This document shows positions 16,217 through 24,567 of a stretch of DNA of 64,000 bases, piece by piece. A program made the translations under genes and the position numbers. This DNA is from Parafrankia sp. EUN1f (GTDB lineage: Bacteria; Actinomycetota; Actinomycetes; Frankiales; Frankiaceae), in contig NZ_ADGX01000022.1 in the NCBI RefSeq assembly GCF_000177675.1, positions 17,201 to 81,200 on the forward strand. The letters run 5' to 3'. Within the stretch, counting starts at the first letter, position 1. Every line of letters starts with the position of its first letter. Below the pieces are notes generated by a model. It was not told where the DNA came from. It did not search any database and was given only the letters and a program-made list of their open reading frames with translations.

Positions 16217-16960
16217 ATGACGAACACATCGACGCACCGTGTTGCCATCGTCACCGGTGGCTCCCGCGGCATCGGCCGTGAGGTGGCCCGCAGGCTCGCC
16301 GCGGACGGTTTCGCGGTCGTCGTCGGGTACGCCGGTCGGACGGACGCGGCGCAGGAGACCGTGGCCGCCGTCGAGGCCGCCGGGGGTGCGGCGATCCCCG
16401 CGCAGGCCGATGTCGCCGACGAGCACGCCGTCGCGGGCATGTTCGAGGCAGCCGGGGCGGAGTTCGGCGGGGTCGACGTCGTCGTGCACGCCGCCGGCAG
16501 GATGCCTCTGTCGACCGTCGCCGACCTGGATCTGGCGGTGCTCGACGAGCTGTACCGCACGAACATCCGCGGCACCTTCGTCGTCGCCCAGCAGGCGGCC
16601 CGCCGACTGCGCCGAGGCGGGAGCCTGATCACCTTCTCGACGTCGATTCTCGGGCTCGCCCTCCCCCGCTACGGCCCGTACGCGGCCAGCAAGGGCGCCG
16701 TCGAGGGCCTCACCCTGATCCTGGCCCGGGAGCTGCGCGGCCGGGACGTGACCGTCAACGCCGTCGCACCCGGCCCCACCGCGACCGACCTGTTCCTGCA
16801 CGGCAAGGACGAGCAGACGATCGCCCGGCTGGCCGCGCAGCCGCCGCTGGAACGCCTGGGCACCCCGACCGACATCGCCGGCGTCGTCGCCTTCCTCGCG
16901 AGCCCCGCGGGCCACTGGGTCAACGGGCAGAACATCCGCGTCAACGGCGGCATCGTCTGA
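16217..16960 (+). CDS. SDR family oxidoreductase
   Basis: A 247-aa classical short-chain dehydrogenase. The nucleotide-binding TGGSRGIG is at residues 13-20, and the usual NNAG is here HAAG. The catalytic Ser lies in ITFSTS, and YAASK gives Tyr155 and Lys159. The C-terminus ends with the family-typical VNGQNIRVNGGIV. The early TGGSRGIGREVA with a following Arg suggests NADPH preference. It resembles 3-oxoacyl-ACP reductase-like and glucose-dehydrogenase-like SDRs, but the substrate cannot be told. It converges with the gluconokinase gene. The 60 bp between them are a TCTGCCGTCAG-type repeat. Confidence 0.9.
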   Translation: MTNTSTHRVAIVTGGSRGIGREVARRLAADGFAVVVGYAGRTDAAQETVAAVEAAGGAAIPAQADVADEHAVAGMFEAAGAEFGGVDVVVHAAGRMPLSTVADLDLAVLDELYRTNIRGTFVVAQQAARRLRRGGSLITFSTSILGLALPRYGPYAASKGAVEGLTLILARELRGRDVTVNAVAPGPTATDLFLHGKDEQTIARLAAQPPLERLGTPTDIAGVVAFLASPAGHWVNGQNIRVNGGIV

Positions 16961-17021
16961 CGTCCGCCAGTCGTCTGCCGCCAGTCGTCTGCCGTCAGCC
17001 GTCTGCCGTCAGCCAGTCCGT

Positions 17022-17525
17022 TCAGGCCACGGTCGGCCGGTGGGTGGTGAGCTGTGTCAGCTGGCGGAGGAGCTCTTCTAGGGGGAGCTGGCCGTCGAGG
17101 ATGACGCCTTCGTCGGGGGTCAGCGGTTCCAGGGTGGCAAGCTGGGAGTCCAGGAGCGAGGCGGGCATCCAGTGGCCGGTGCGGTCGGTGAGCCGTTGCC
17201 GCAGGACGTCCGCCGGAACGCTGATGTGCACGAACCGGACGTCGCCCGCGGTGCGCAGCAGGTCGCGGTAGCCACGCCGGAGGGCCGAGCAGGCGACGAC
17301 GCCGCCGGGGTGCTCGACCATCCAGGCTCGGATCAGGTGCAGCCAGGGCCAGCGGTCGTCGTCGGTCAGCGGGGAGCCGGCCGCCATCCTGGCGCGGTTC
17401 GCCGGCGGGTGCAGGTCGTCGCCTTCCAGGAAGGGGCGCCCCAGCGTGCGGGCGGCGGACGCGGCGACGGTGGACTTCCCGCACCCGCTTACCCCCATAA
17501 CCACGATCGTTCCCATGCCAATCAC
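17022..17525 (-). CDS. gntK: gluconokinase
   Basis: A 167-aa kinase that phosphorylates gluconate to 6-phosphogluconate, feeding the pentose phosphate and Entner-Doudoroff routes. The P-loop MGVSGCGKST is near the N-terminus. FLEGDDLHPPANRARMAAG and the LTDDDRWPWL segment are GntK signatures, and VACSALRRGYRDLLR follows. Length is normal for the thermoresistant type. GTG 17525 and ATG 17516 are both usable starts behind a GGAGG-rich leader. It is a single gene converging with the SDR. A copy of the hairpin repeat family lies upstream. Confidence 0.92.
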   Translation of the reverse strand: MIGMGTIVVMGVSGCGKSTVAASAARTLGRPFLEGDDLHPPANRARMAAGSPLTDDDRWPWLHLIRAWMVEHPGGVVACSALRRGYRDLLRTAGDVRFVHISVPADVLRQRLTDRTGHWMPASLLDSQLATLEPLTPDEGVILDGQLPLEELLRQLTQLTTHRPTVA

Positions 17526-17615
17526 CTTCTCACCTCCTCCTCACCTCCTCACCGCGTCACCTTCCGGCCGACGATATTGGCCTGGCGATCCGTGCCCGCC
17601 GGCCGCCTGGCGACC

Positions 17616-17765
17616 CACCGGGGATCTCGCGCCGCTACACAGCACCGCCAATTCATATCAATAGCGACAAACAAGGCCCGGGGCGTCATCTGACAATCCG
17701 CAAGAAGTGAGGTTTTCGGCTGTTGCAGCAGCCAGAATCCTTACTTCTTGCTCAGCAGCGACGGT
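17616..17765 (+). repeat. hairpin repeat family, copy A (full)
   Basis: The 50-nt imperfect palindrome at 17701-17750 runs from CAAGAAGTGAGG to CTTACTTCTTG. It is preceded by the conserved tail GGGATCTCGCGCCGC, an AATTCATATCAATAG block and CAATCCG. CTCAGCAGCG follows. It shares this layout with the copies at 32812 and 60411. It sits between the cytidylyltransferase stop and the gntK start. Confidence 0.85.
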
Positions 17766-17800
17766 AGCAACGGCGGCCCGAAGGTCGGGCGGGCACATGT

Positions 17801-18286
17801 TCAGGTTCGCCGCGGTATTCGTGCCGACGCCGACGGGACGGGGCCGCGCGCCTCGCTGCTCGCGAGGTCGTCGCGCTGCTGGTTGAGGAATCGGCGCAGC
17901 TCGGTGCTGGACGTGTGGACCGTGTACGGGAAGTACACGACGCGGGCCCCGACCGTGGCCAGGTCGGCTTCCAGCTTCCGTCCCTTCGGGGTGTCCTGCC
18001 AGTCGTCGCCCTTGAACAGGATGTCGTAGCGGACCGCCGGCCACATGGCGAACTTGTCGTGGTGCGAATCGACGACGACCTCGTCGACCAGGCGCAGGCT
18101 GCCGACGATCTCGAGGCGTTCGGTGAGCGGGACGACGGGCAGGTGGCCTTTCACCGCGAGGACGACCTCGTCGGTCACCACACCCACGACGAGATGGTCG
18201 CAGGCCCCGCGGGCACGGCGGATGATGTTCAGGTGGCCGATGTGGAACATGTCGTAGACGCCGGGAACGTAGCCGACGACGGTCAC
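17801..18286 (-). CDS. TagD-like cytidylyltransferase
   Basis: A 161-aa nucleotidyltransferase of the HxGH type that would activate a phospho-alcohol with CTP. The start is GTG 18286, overlapping the TGA of the upstream phosphatidyltransferase gene (GTGA). Motifs: GVYDMFHIGH (residues 9-18), GVVTDEVVLAVKG, the LFKGDDW loop, and TSSTELRRFL near residue 128 in the place of the ISSTxxR motif. It resembles glycerol-3-phosphate and ethanolamine-phosphate cytidylyltransferases. Being coupled to a CDP-alcohol phosphatidyltransferase, it probably makes the CDP-alcohol used by that enzyme. The exact alcohol is unknown. It is the last gene of the 20657-17801 unit. Confidence 0.88.
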   Translation of the reverse strand: MTVVGYVPGVYDMFHIGHLNIIRRARGACDHLVVGVVTDEVVLAVKGHLPVVPLTERLEIVGSLRLVDEVVVDSHHDKFAMWPAVRYDILFKGDDWQDTPKGRKLEADLATVGARVVYFPYTVHTSSTELRRFLNQQRDDLASSEARGPVPSASARIPRRT

Positions 18287-19308
18287 CGTCGGCCGCCACG
18301 CACAGCGTTCACGACGCGGACGTTCACCCCAGGCATGAACGTCGTCGGAGCGGGCGCCGTCGGAGCGGGCGGCCCTGAAGCCGCCGAGGTCGCACCGGCG
18401 CCGGTCACGCCGGTCGGGGCGTCGGCAGCGGTCACGCCGGTCACGCCGGTCGGGGCGTCGGCGGCGGTCGCGGCGGTCGCGGCGGTCGCGCCCAGTGCGG
18501 TCATCGCGCGGTAGCCGCGCAGCAGCACGCCGAGCAGGTAGAGCGTGTTCGCGGCGGCGAGGGCGGCGTAGGAGACGCAGAACGGGGCGCTGAACGCGGT
18601 ACCGGCGCCGAGCAGGACGAAAATCAGGCACAGCAGCCCGTAGTCGCTGGGCAGTACGAGAAGCGACCGCCAGACCGGCGCGTGTGTCCCGGGCGCAGCG
18701 CCCGACGCGACCGGCTGGCTCCCCGCGACTGGCTGGCCTGCCGAAGCCGAAGGGCCCCCCGAAGCCGGAGGGGCAGCGACGGCCGCTGGGCGGGTCCGGC
18801 GCAGGAAGTCGCTGATGATCATTGAGAAGAAGGTGGTCGTGGCGACTGCCGCGAAGGCCAGCGGGACCAGGAGGAACCCGCCGCGGCCGAGGGCGGAGAA
18901 GCGGTAGCAGGAGACCGCGACGGACAGGTGCAGCAGCGGGATCTTCGCCGAGTCGCAGACGTGGTCGAGCCATTCGCCGACCGGGCTGCCGCCGCCGCGC
19001 AGCCGGGCCAGCTGGCCGTCAGCCGAGTCGAGGGCGTAGCCGATCACGAGGGCGAGGCAGACGGCGACGCCGACGGGTGCGGTCGGACGGACAGTCGCGA
19101 GCAGGGCGATACCGCCGAAGGTGAACAGCCCGCTGATGGCGGTCACCTGGTTCGGGGTGAGCCCGACGGTGTAGCCGGCGGCGGCGAACAGCCGGCCTAG
19201 CCGCCGGTTCACGAAACGCGAGTAGGCGGGCGCGCCTTTCGGCGACTTCTGCGCGGAGCTCAGCCGGTCCAGGGCCGCGTGGAAACCGGCCGGCGGGGAG
19301 GCGCTCAC
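18283..19308 (-). CDS. CDP-alcohol phosphatidyltransferase
   Basis: A 341-aa integral membrane enzyme. The diagnostic D-x2-D-G-x2-A-R-x8-G-x3-D-x3-D signature is complete at residues 94-119 (DSADGQLARL, then GEWLDHVCD). Several hydrophobic helices surround it (55-72, 78-92, 130-175, 215-255). It transfers a phospho-alcohol from a CDP-alcohol to an acceptor in lipid or glycopolymer synthesis. The C-terminal about 60 residues are an Ala/Thr/Gly-Val repeat from the tandem GTCACGCCGGTCGGGGCGTCGGC DNA (broken in copies at 18400-18480) and look disordered. The ATG overlaps the stop of the glycosyltransferase gene (ATGA), and its own stop overlaps the cytidylyltransferase start, so all three are translationally coupled. 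Confidence 0.9.
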   Translation of the reverse strand: MSASPPAGFHAALDRLSSAQKSPKGAPAYSRFVNRRLGRLFAAAGYTVGLTPNQVTAISGLFTFGGIALLATVRPTAPVGVAVCLALVIGYALDSADGQLARLRGGGSPVGEWLDHVCDSAKIPLLHLSVAVSCYRFSALGRGGFLLVPLAFAAVATTTFFSMIISDFLRRTRPAAVAAPPASGGPSASAGQPVAGSQPVASGAAPGTHAPVWRSLLVLPSDYGLLCLIFVLLGAGTAFSAPFCVSYAALAAANTLYLLGVLLRGYRAMTALGATAATAATAADAPTGVTGVTAADAPTGVTGAGATSAASGPPAPTAPAPTTFMPGVNVRVVNAVRGGRR

Positions 19309-20657
19309 GCGTGCCTCCGATTCCCGAGGCGCAGCGCCTGCCGCCGCGGCGCCGAGCCCGGAAGCGAAAGCGGACCCGAAAGCGGAATCGGACCCGAAAG
19401 CGGAATCGGACCCGAAAGCGGAAGTGGAAGCTGGAGCGGGAGCTGAAGCTGAACAGCGGCGGGAACCGAAACGGGGACGGGAACGGGAACGGGAGCGGTG
19501 ATGGGCCCGAGGTCCCCGCTCTCGGTGAAGCGGCGAAGGGAGCTGGTCAGAGTGGGCCGCCAGTGCGGGTCACGGCCGGCGAGGCGCAGGCAGAGTTTCT
19601 CGTAGCCGATCGCGACCTCGTCCCAGTCGAATTTCGCGGCGGCCCGGTTTCGCGCGAGCAGGCCGTACCGCTCACCGATGAGCGGATTCTGTTCGGTCGA
19701 CTCGAGGTGGCGGGCCAGCTCGTCCGGTTCGGTGAAATAGAAACCGGCGTCGCCGAGCACTTCGCGGTTGAAGCGGTTCCCGGTGGCTATCACGGTGGCG
19801 CCCGCGCCCATCGCGCGCAGCAGCGACGGGTTGGTGCCGCCGACGCTGTGCCCGTGCAGGTAGGTCAGGCTGGCCGCGTAGAGCGCGTTGAGCAGTTCCT
19901 GGTCGTAGACCGAGCCCAGGGAGATGACCCGCGGGTCGGCGGCGAGGAGCTGGGTGAGGTCGCGGGTGTACCGCGTCGGGTAGGGATTACCGCCGACGAC
20001 CACGAGTGGATGTCGGGCACCGCTCGCCAGGTATCCGCGGGCGATGAGGTCGATGTTGTTCTCCGGTTCCATCCGGGCGACGACCAGGTGGAACTCCTTC
20101 GCGCGCAGGCCGAGCTCGGCGACCCGGGCGGTCGCGGCGGATTCGAGCAGCGGTGCGCCGTAGGTGAGCACGGTCGAGTCCGCGTGGAACTTCCAGCGGT
20201 AGTAGTCCGCGATGGCGGTGCAGTCGGCGATCAGGTCATCGGCCCAGGCCACCGCGAGGGCCTCGGCCATCATGTAGTAGCGCCGGCCGGCACCGGCCCA
20301 TTTGCCGCGGCGCCACTCCAGGCCGTCGACGTGCACGGCCACCGGGATTCTCCGCAGCCGCAGCAGGGGTAAGAGGGGGGCGTTGGCGGCGTTGAAGAGC
20401 AGCGCCACGTCCGGCCGGTGCCGCAGGGCGTGCGCGACGCTCACGGTGGTGTGGCTGAGCGTCTCCAGCGATCGGCGGCGCAGCGCCGGCAGCTCGATTC
20501 TGCGCATTCCCAGGAATTCGTCCGGTCCTTTTCCCCGGCAGTAGACGGTGACGTCGTGGCCCAGCTCGACGAGCCGGCGGCCGACCTCCTCCACCGCCGT
20601 CTCGAAGCCGCCGTAGTTCGCCGGCACACCACGGGTACCGAGCATGGCTATTCGCAT
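19305..20657 (-). CDS. DUF1972/GT4 glycosyltransferase
   Basis: A 450-aa GT-B glycosyltransferase. It starts MRIAMLGTRGVPANYGGFE, the DUF1972 N-terminal signature shared by rhamnosyl- and related sugar transferases. HVDGLEWRRGKW is also typical. The nucleotide-sugar half contains VVARMEPENNID, then HGHSVGGTNPSLLRAMGAG, the E(x)7-like acceptor region. The last 55 residues are Pro-Val and PLSGPI repeats from an 18-bp DNA repeat (about 19370-19500) and look like a disordered tail. Upstream frame to 20960 is non-coding, because the conserved start is at 20657. It probably adds a sugar in assembling the surface glycan of this locus, coupled to the phosphatidyltransferase. Confidence 0.9.
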   Translation of the reverse strand: MRIAMLGTRGVPANYGGFETAVEEVGRRLVELGHDVTVYCRGKGPDEFLGMRRIELPALRRRSLETLSHTTVSVAHALRHRPDVALLFNAANAPLLPLLRLRRIPVAVHVDGLEWRRGKWAGAGRRYYMMAEALAVAWADDLIADCTAIADYYRWKFHADSTVLTYGAPLLESAATARVAELGLRAKEFHLVVARMEPENNIDLIARGYLASGARHPLVVVGGNPYPTRYTRDLTQLLAADPRVISLGSVYDQELLNALYAASLTYLHGHSVGGTNPSLLRAMGAGATVIATGNRFNREVLGDAGFYFTEPDELARHLESTEQNPLIGERYGLLARNRAAAKFDWDEVAIGYEKLCLRLAGRDPHWRPTLTSSLRRFTESGDLGPITAPVPVPVPVSVPAAVQLQLPLQLPLPLSGPIPLSGPIPLSGPLSLPGSAPRRQALRLGNRRHA

Positions 20658-20698
20658 TGCGCCCCACCCCACGTTCAGATTCCGTGCGTGCCCCGCAA

Positions 20699-23170
20699 CT
20701 AATTTGTTCTTCCGGCCTGGTTGTGCCGTTGGATCTGGGCCGGTGTCAGCGCGGTCGGGTAGATCGCCACCTCGTCGATCGCACCGGCGAGGAAGTTGCT
20801 GGTCGGCCGGTCCGGCCAGAAACCCAGGGCGTCCCCGCCGACCCGCCAGTAGCCACTGAACGCCTGGGCGGACGTCGTCGCCGGGTCCTGGCCGACCTGG
20901 GCACCGTCGACGTAGAGCGACATCCCCGCGCTGGACAGGGTGGCCACCACGTGGTGCCACCGCCCGTCGTTGTAGGCGCCGGCGCTGGTGATCGTCCGGA
21001 AGCCGCCCGGGTTCACGCCGAACGTGACGCGGCCGGCGTTGGTCAGGTATATGTGCCGGTCGTAGCTGAAGGACGTCCCGGTGTTGCTGGCGCCGAATCC
21101 GAGGAGCTTCCCGCCACGGGCCGAGGCGGTGTTGAACCAGGCCTCGGCGCTGAACGTGGCCGGCCCGGTCACCGCCGTCGGCGTGGCACCGAAGCCGGTG
21201 GAGGTGCCGCTGAAGGTCGAGGCGGTGTCCGCGTCACCGGCGATCGCCCCCGGGGTGCCACGGGTCACGGTGCTCCCCAGGCGCAGGTCCGCGCCGCCTG
21301 CCAGGTCGACGGAGGTGGTGGTGCCGGCCGTCTCGCCGAGGCGCCAGTAGTTCGTCGGCCCGTCGGCAAGGACGGTCCGGGCGTAGGCGCTGGTCGGCGC
21401 GGGGCCCGCGCCCGTCACCGTCACCGGTGCGCTGGTCGGGCCCGGGGTGATGTTGCCGAGCGGGTCGGACACGTAGACGCGGTAGGTGTGGGTGCCGGCG
21501 CTCAGGCCGGTGTCGACGAACGTGGCCTGCTGCGGTTTCCAGAACCGCCCGTTGATCGTCGTGGTGTGGACGGGGCTCGCGGTGTTGCCGTCCCGGACGA
21601 TCCGGTAGGTGAGGGCCTCGTTGTCGTTGTCGTAGGTCGTCGTCCAGCTGACCCGCGCCGTGCCCGCGCCCACGGCCTGGACGGTCGGGGTGAGAGCCGC
21701 GGCGGAGTAGACCGGGCCGACCCGGTTCGGCGCCACCGCGCGGATCGCGAAGCGGACCAGGCCCTGCTGGGGCGTCCCGTTCACGGACGGGAACTCACCG
21801 CCGAGCGACAGGTAGCCGCTGTTCCCGGTGATCGACCAGGCAGCCTGACCCTGGCCGGTGAACGTGCCGGCGGCGAGCCTCGGGTACCAGTTGAGCTGCG
21901 TCGGGGCCGGGTTGCTGGCGAAGTCGGCGTAGCCGATCAGCGTGTTGCGCCCGACGGTGCCGGTCGCCGCGGTGGTGTGCGCCAGCGCCCGGTAGTAGGA
22001 CATCGGATCGGTCTGCGGGAAGGCTCCGATGTTGCCGCAGAAGTGCGCGTGCCCCACGTTGTACAGGACGCCGCCGACGGCGAAGTTGTCGTAGGTGTCG
22101 CCGTGGCAGTCCTCGATCCAGATCAGGTCACCGGTGGTGGGGTTCGCGGCGAAACTGCCCTCGAGGTTGCCGCTCGTCGCCCCGGACACCCAGCCCGACC
22201 CGTAGATGTTCGTGCCGTCGGTGCGCAGGCTGTCGATGCTCGCCTTGTCGCCCGAGTTGCGCACGGTCTTGTTCGCCGCCCACGGCAGGGTCGCGCCGGT
22301 GGTGGCGTCGACGGCGCCGAGCCCGACCGCGGACACGCCGTTGAGGGAGTTGAACTGGCCGCCGACGATGACCCGGGACCGGTCAGGGGTCAGGACCATC
22401 GCGTTGACCTGGCCGTTCGCGGCCGCCGGCGCCCAGTTCAGCAAAGCCCCGGTGGACGTCGAGTAGGCGGCCAGGCGGGAGCGGGTGTTCCCCATCGCCG
22501 AGGCGAAGACCCCGCCGGCGTAGAGGGTCGAGTCGGAGGCGGTCAGGGCGCGTACCGACGCGGCGGCGCCGCCGGTCCAGCCGCTGACGAGTGAGCCGTC
22601 GACGGTGTTGAACGCGGCGATCCGGTTGCGGGTCTGCCCGTCGACGGAGGTGAAGTCGCCGCCGACATAGATCCTGCGGCTGTCGGGTGAGGCGGTGATC
22701 GCCCGGCCCTGGGCGTTGAGCGTGTGGTTGAAGCCCGCGATCAGGTTGCCGGTCGTGATGTCGTAGGCGAGCAGGTTGCCCCGCGGGGTCTCGTTCACGC
22801 CGGCGGCGGCGCCGGCGGGCCGGGCCGCGGTGAAGCTGCCTGTCACGAAGACCGTGTTGCCGACGGTCGCCTGCGCCCACACGACGCCGTTCACCTGGAC
22901 GGTCGGCAGCGCGTCCGCGCTGACCGTCGCCGGTGTCGACGGGTCGGGTGGCGCGGTGTCCGCCGCGGCGCCCGGTGCCGTCAGCAGGACGGACGCGCCG
23001 GTACCGACGGCGGCCAGGGCGGCGACCGCGGCCACGCCGACGAGGCGCCTGGCGAACCTGCCACGCCCGGTAGACCGCTTGTCCGGCTGCCCGACGCCGC
23101 CGGCCGGCCGGCCAGGCCTGCCGGCAGGTAAACCTCCGCCTCGCCCTGACTTTCGCCGTGTCACACGCAT
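20699..23170 (-). CDS. secreted beta-propeller/FN3/LamG surface protein
   Basis: About 823 aa from ATG 23170, which has GGGAAGAG just upstream (an in-frame start at 23239 adds 23 residues). After a basic N-terminus a hydrophobic signal helix (VGVAAVAALAAVGTGASVLL) ends near an ALA-like AAADTA site. The first half has repeated blades such as IYVGGDFTSVDGQTRNRIAAF and LYAGGVFASAMGNTRSRLAAY, the delta-60-type propeller pattern. A fibronectin-III-like segment (YRIVRDGN to YRVYVSDPLG) follows, then a C-terminal LamG/concanavalin-like domain (PATFSAEAWFNT, GRWHHVVATLSSAGMSLYVDG). No anchor is visible. It is probably an extracellular carbohydrate-binding protein. The next gene, 41 bp away on the same strand, is the glycosyltransferase. 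Confidence 0.8.
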   Translation of the reverse strand: MRVTRRKSGRGGGLPAGRPGRPAGGVGQPDKRSTGRGRFARRLVGVAAVAALAAVGTGASVLLTAPGAAADTAPPDPSTPATVSADALPTVQVNGVVWAQATVGNTVFVTGSFTAARPAGAAAGVNETPRGNLLAYDITTGNLIAGFNHTLNAQGRAITASPDSRRIYVGGDFTSVDGQTRNRIAAFNTVDGSLVSGWTGGAAASVRALTASDSTLYAGGVFASAMGNTRSRLAAYSTSTGALLNWAPAAANGQVNAMVLTPDRSRVIVGGQFNSLNGVSAVGLGAVDATTGATLPWAANKTVRNSGDKASIDSLRTDGTNIYGSGWVSGATSGNLEGSFAANPTTGDLIWIEDCHGDTYDNFAVGGVLYNVGHAHFCGNIGAFPQTDPMSYYRALAHTTAATGTVGRNTLIGYADFASNPAPTQLNWYPRLAAGTFTGQGQAAWSITGNSGYLSLGGEFPSVNGTPQQGLVRFAIRAVAPNRVGPVYSAAALTPTVQAVGAGTARVSWTTTYDNDNEALTYRIVRDGNTASPVHTTTINGRFWKPQQATFVDTGLSAGTHTYRVYVSDPLGNITPGPTSAPVTVTGAGPAPTSAYARTVLADGPTNYWRLGETAGTTTSVDLAGGADLRLGSTVTRGTPGAIAGDADTASTFSGTSTGFGATPTAVTGPATFSAEAWFNTASARGGKLLGFGASNTGTSFSYDRHIYLTNAGRVTFGVNPGGFRTITSAGAYNDGRWHHVVATLSSAGMSLYVDGAQVGQDPATTSAQAFSGYWRVGGDALGFWPDRPTSNFLAGAIDEVAIYPTALTPAQIQRHNQAGRTN

Positions 23171-23500
23171 CACGCTCTTCCCACGCCGAGCGTGACCAGA
23201 AGCACGCCCGCCATTGCCCGCCGAAGAATTAACCGCCACACGCCGGTATTTCGGGGAACCCTACACAGCTGCCCACGCCACCTCAACCGTTAAGCATTGC
23301 GACGAATTCAGCCGTGCGGCGGCACGTCACGGAAACCGACGAGAACCAACGGCGAGCCAACCGGGCTCGGCCAGAATTTCGTCGACCCGATAAAGAGATC
23401 AGGCTGCTTTTTGAAACCGGTGCCGGCGGTGGATGTGCACCAAACGGGACGCCAGCGGACCGCTACGTCAGCGGACCGCCGCGCCGGCAGACCGGCCCCG
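23171..23500. other. spacer, no gene seen
   Basis: Upstream region of the LamG protein. The part at 23280-23420 is more A/T-rich than the flanks and probably holds its promoter. A CGTCAGCGGACCGC direct repeat occurs near 23465-23500. I see no gene. Confidence 0.4.
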
Positions 23501-24070
23501 TCAGCCGACGGGACCGGTGAAGACGACCGCCGGTTTCGTCGGGTCGTAGCTGACGACGGCTGTGACCCTGGCCCGCTGGTCCTCGGGGACGAGGAACACG
23601 TAGACGCCGCCCGCGGTACGCCCCGGCTGCAGCGTTCCGGCCAGGGGCCGCACCGTTCCGCCGTCGTCGGGCTGCGCCGGCGTGTCGTCCGCGCCGTAGG
23701 ACACGGTGATGTTGGCCCCGCTCAGGTCGAGGACCTGCCCGGAGTCATTGCGCAGGGCGAACGTGAAGGCGACGGCGGGCCGGCCGGTGAACTGCCCCGG
23801 CCCCTCGCCTGCCGAGCGCACCGGGCTGATGTCGGCCACCGAGACGACGACCCTGCCAGCCCCGGACGCCGGTGCCGTGAACGGTGCCGGGCCGGCGGTC
23901 GGTGCCGGCGCGCTCGGCACGGCGGCGAGCGCGGTCGGGAAGGGGCCCTGCTTTCGGTAGGGGTCGTCCCCCGCCCCGTCGTCGTCGCCACCTCCGCAGC
24001 CGGCCAGCGCGACCACGGCCGCGAGAACCCCGGCCAGCACCCCGGATTCAAGGACGGATAACGATCTCAC
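23501..24070 (-). CDS. lipoprotein of unknown function
   Basis: A 189-aa exported lipoprotein: short N-terminus, hydrophobic stretch VLAGVLAAVVALAGC with the lipobox Cys at about residue 25, then a Gly/Asp-rich linker and Pro/Ala spacer. The mature domain is beta-rich (RVVVSVADISPV, FTFALRNDSGQVLDLSG, ITVSYGADDTP, VYVFLVPEDQRARVTAVVSYDP). It resembles the DUF4352-like immunoglobulin fold of actinobacterial lipoproteins, in which a conserved N-D-S-G segment is usual. No binding partner can be named. It stands alone between the polysaccharide operon and the LamG gene, with a reversed hairpin-repeat copy in its upstream region. Confidence 0.8.
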   Translation of the reverse strand: MRSLSVLESGVLAGVLAAVVALAGCGGGDDDGAGDDPYRKQGPFPTALAAVPSAPAPTAGPAPFTAPASGAGRVVVSVADISPVRSAGEGPGQFTGRPAVAFTFALRNDSGQVLDLSGANITVSYGADDTPAQPDDGGTVRPLAGTLQPGRTAGGVYVFLVPEDQRARVTAVVSYDPTKPAVVFTGPVG

Positions 24071-24567
24071 GCCGGGAACCCTACGACCCGTCGCGCTTCA
24101 CCAGCCAGTTCCCGCCCGAGGCGCCGGCGAATTCCATCGATTCCTACGACCTTTTCCTCAGACCACGGACGAGAGACGGATACCCGGCCCTCCGTTATGG
24201 TGCACCTGCTTTCCGGCCGCTGAGCCGACCGGCACTTCAGTGCCATCCTTCCCGCGGATTTCCGATGGGCCCGCGGAATACCCGTGACCTCGTTCCGAAG
24301 CCCGTCGCGGGCTCCCGAGCCTCGGGCTTCCGCGGCCACCGCCGCTCCCGAGCAAGAAGCGGGGATTTTGGCTGTTGCAGCAACCTGAATCGTCACTTCT
24401 TGCGGATTGCCAAGTGACTTTATGTCCCTTTTATCACTATTGGGGGGACTTGATCGGTGGGACTTGCTGGCGCCGTGCGGCGCCGCTGGCCGGTGAAGCG
24501 GGAGCGCGCCGGAGTTGTGCTGGTGCAGGCACGAGATGTGCCGGAGCCCTGCTGGTTCCGGCGCCGG
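24071..24567. other. spacer holding hairpin copy B
   Basis: No gene is seen in these 497 bp between the glycosyltransferase stop and the lipoprotein start. The main structure is the reversed hairpin repeat at 24350-24442. The rest is likely promoter for the lipoprotein. Confidence 0.5.
24350..24442 (-). repeat. hairpin repeat family, copy B (inverted)
   Basis: The palindrome at 24353-24402 is again exactly 50 nt. Read on the minus strand it is preceded by CCAATAG and GGCAATCCG and followed by GCTCGGGAGCGGCGG, the same flanks as copies A, D and E, so the orientation is reversed. Confidence 0.8.

Noticed and set aside
20657..22594. A 645-codon plus-strand open frame
   Set aside because: It is a shadow of the LamG protein on the other strand, with no recognisable domain and amino acid use typical of antisense GC-rich frames.
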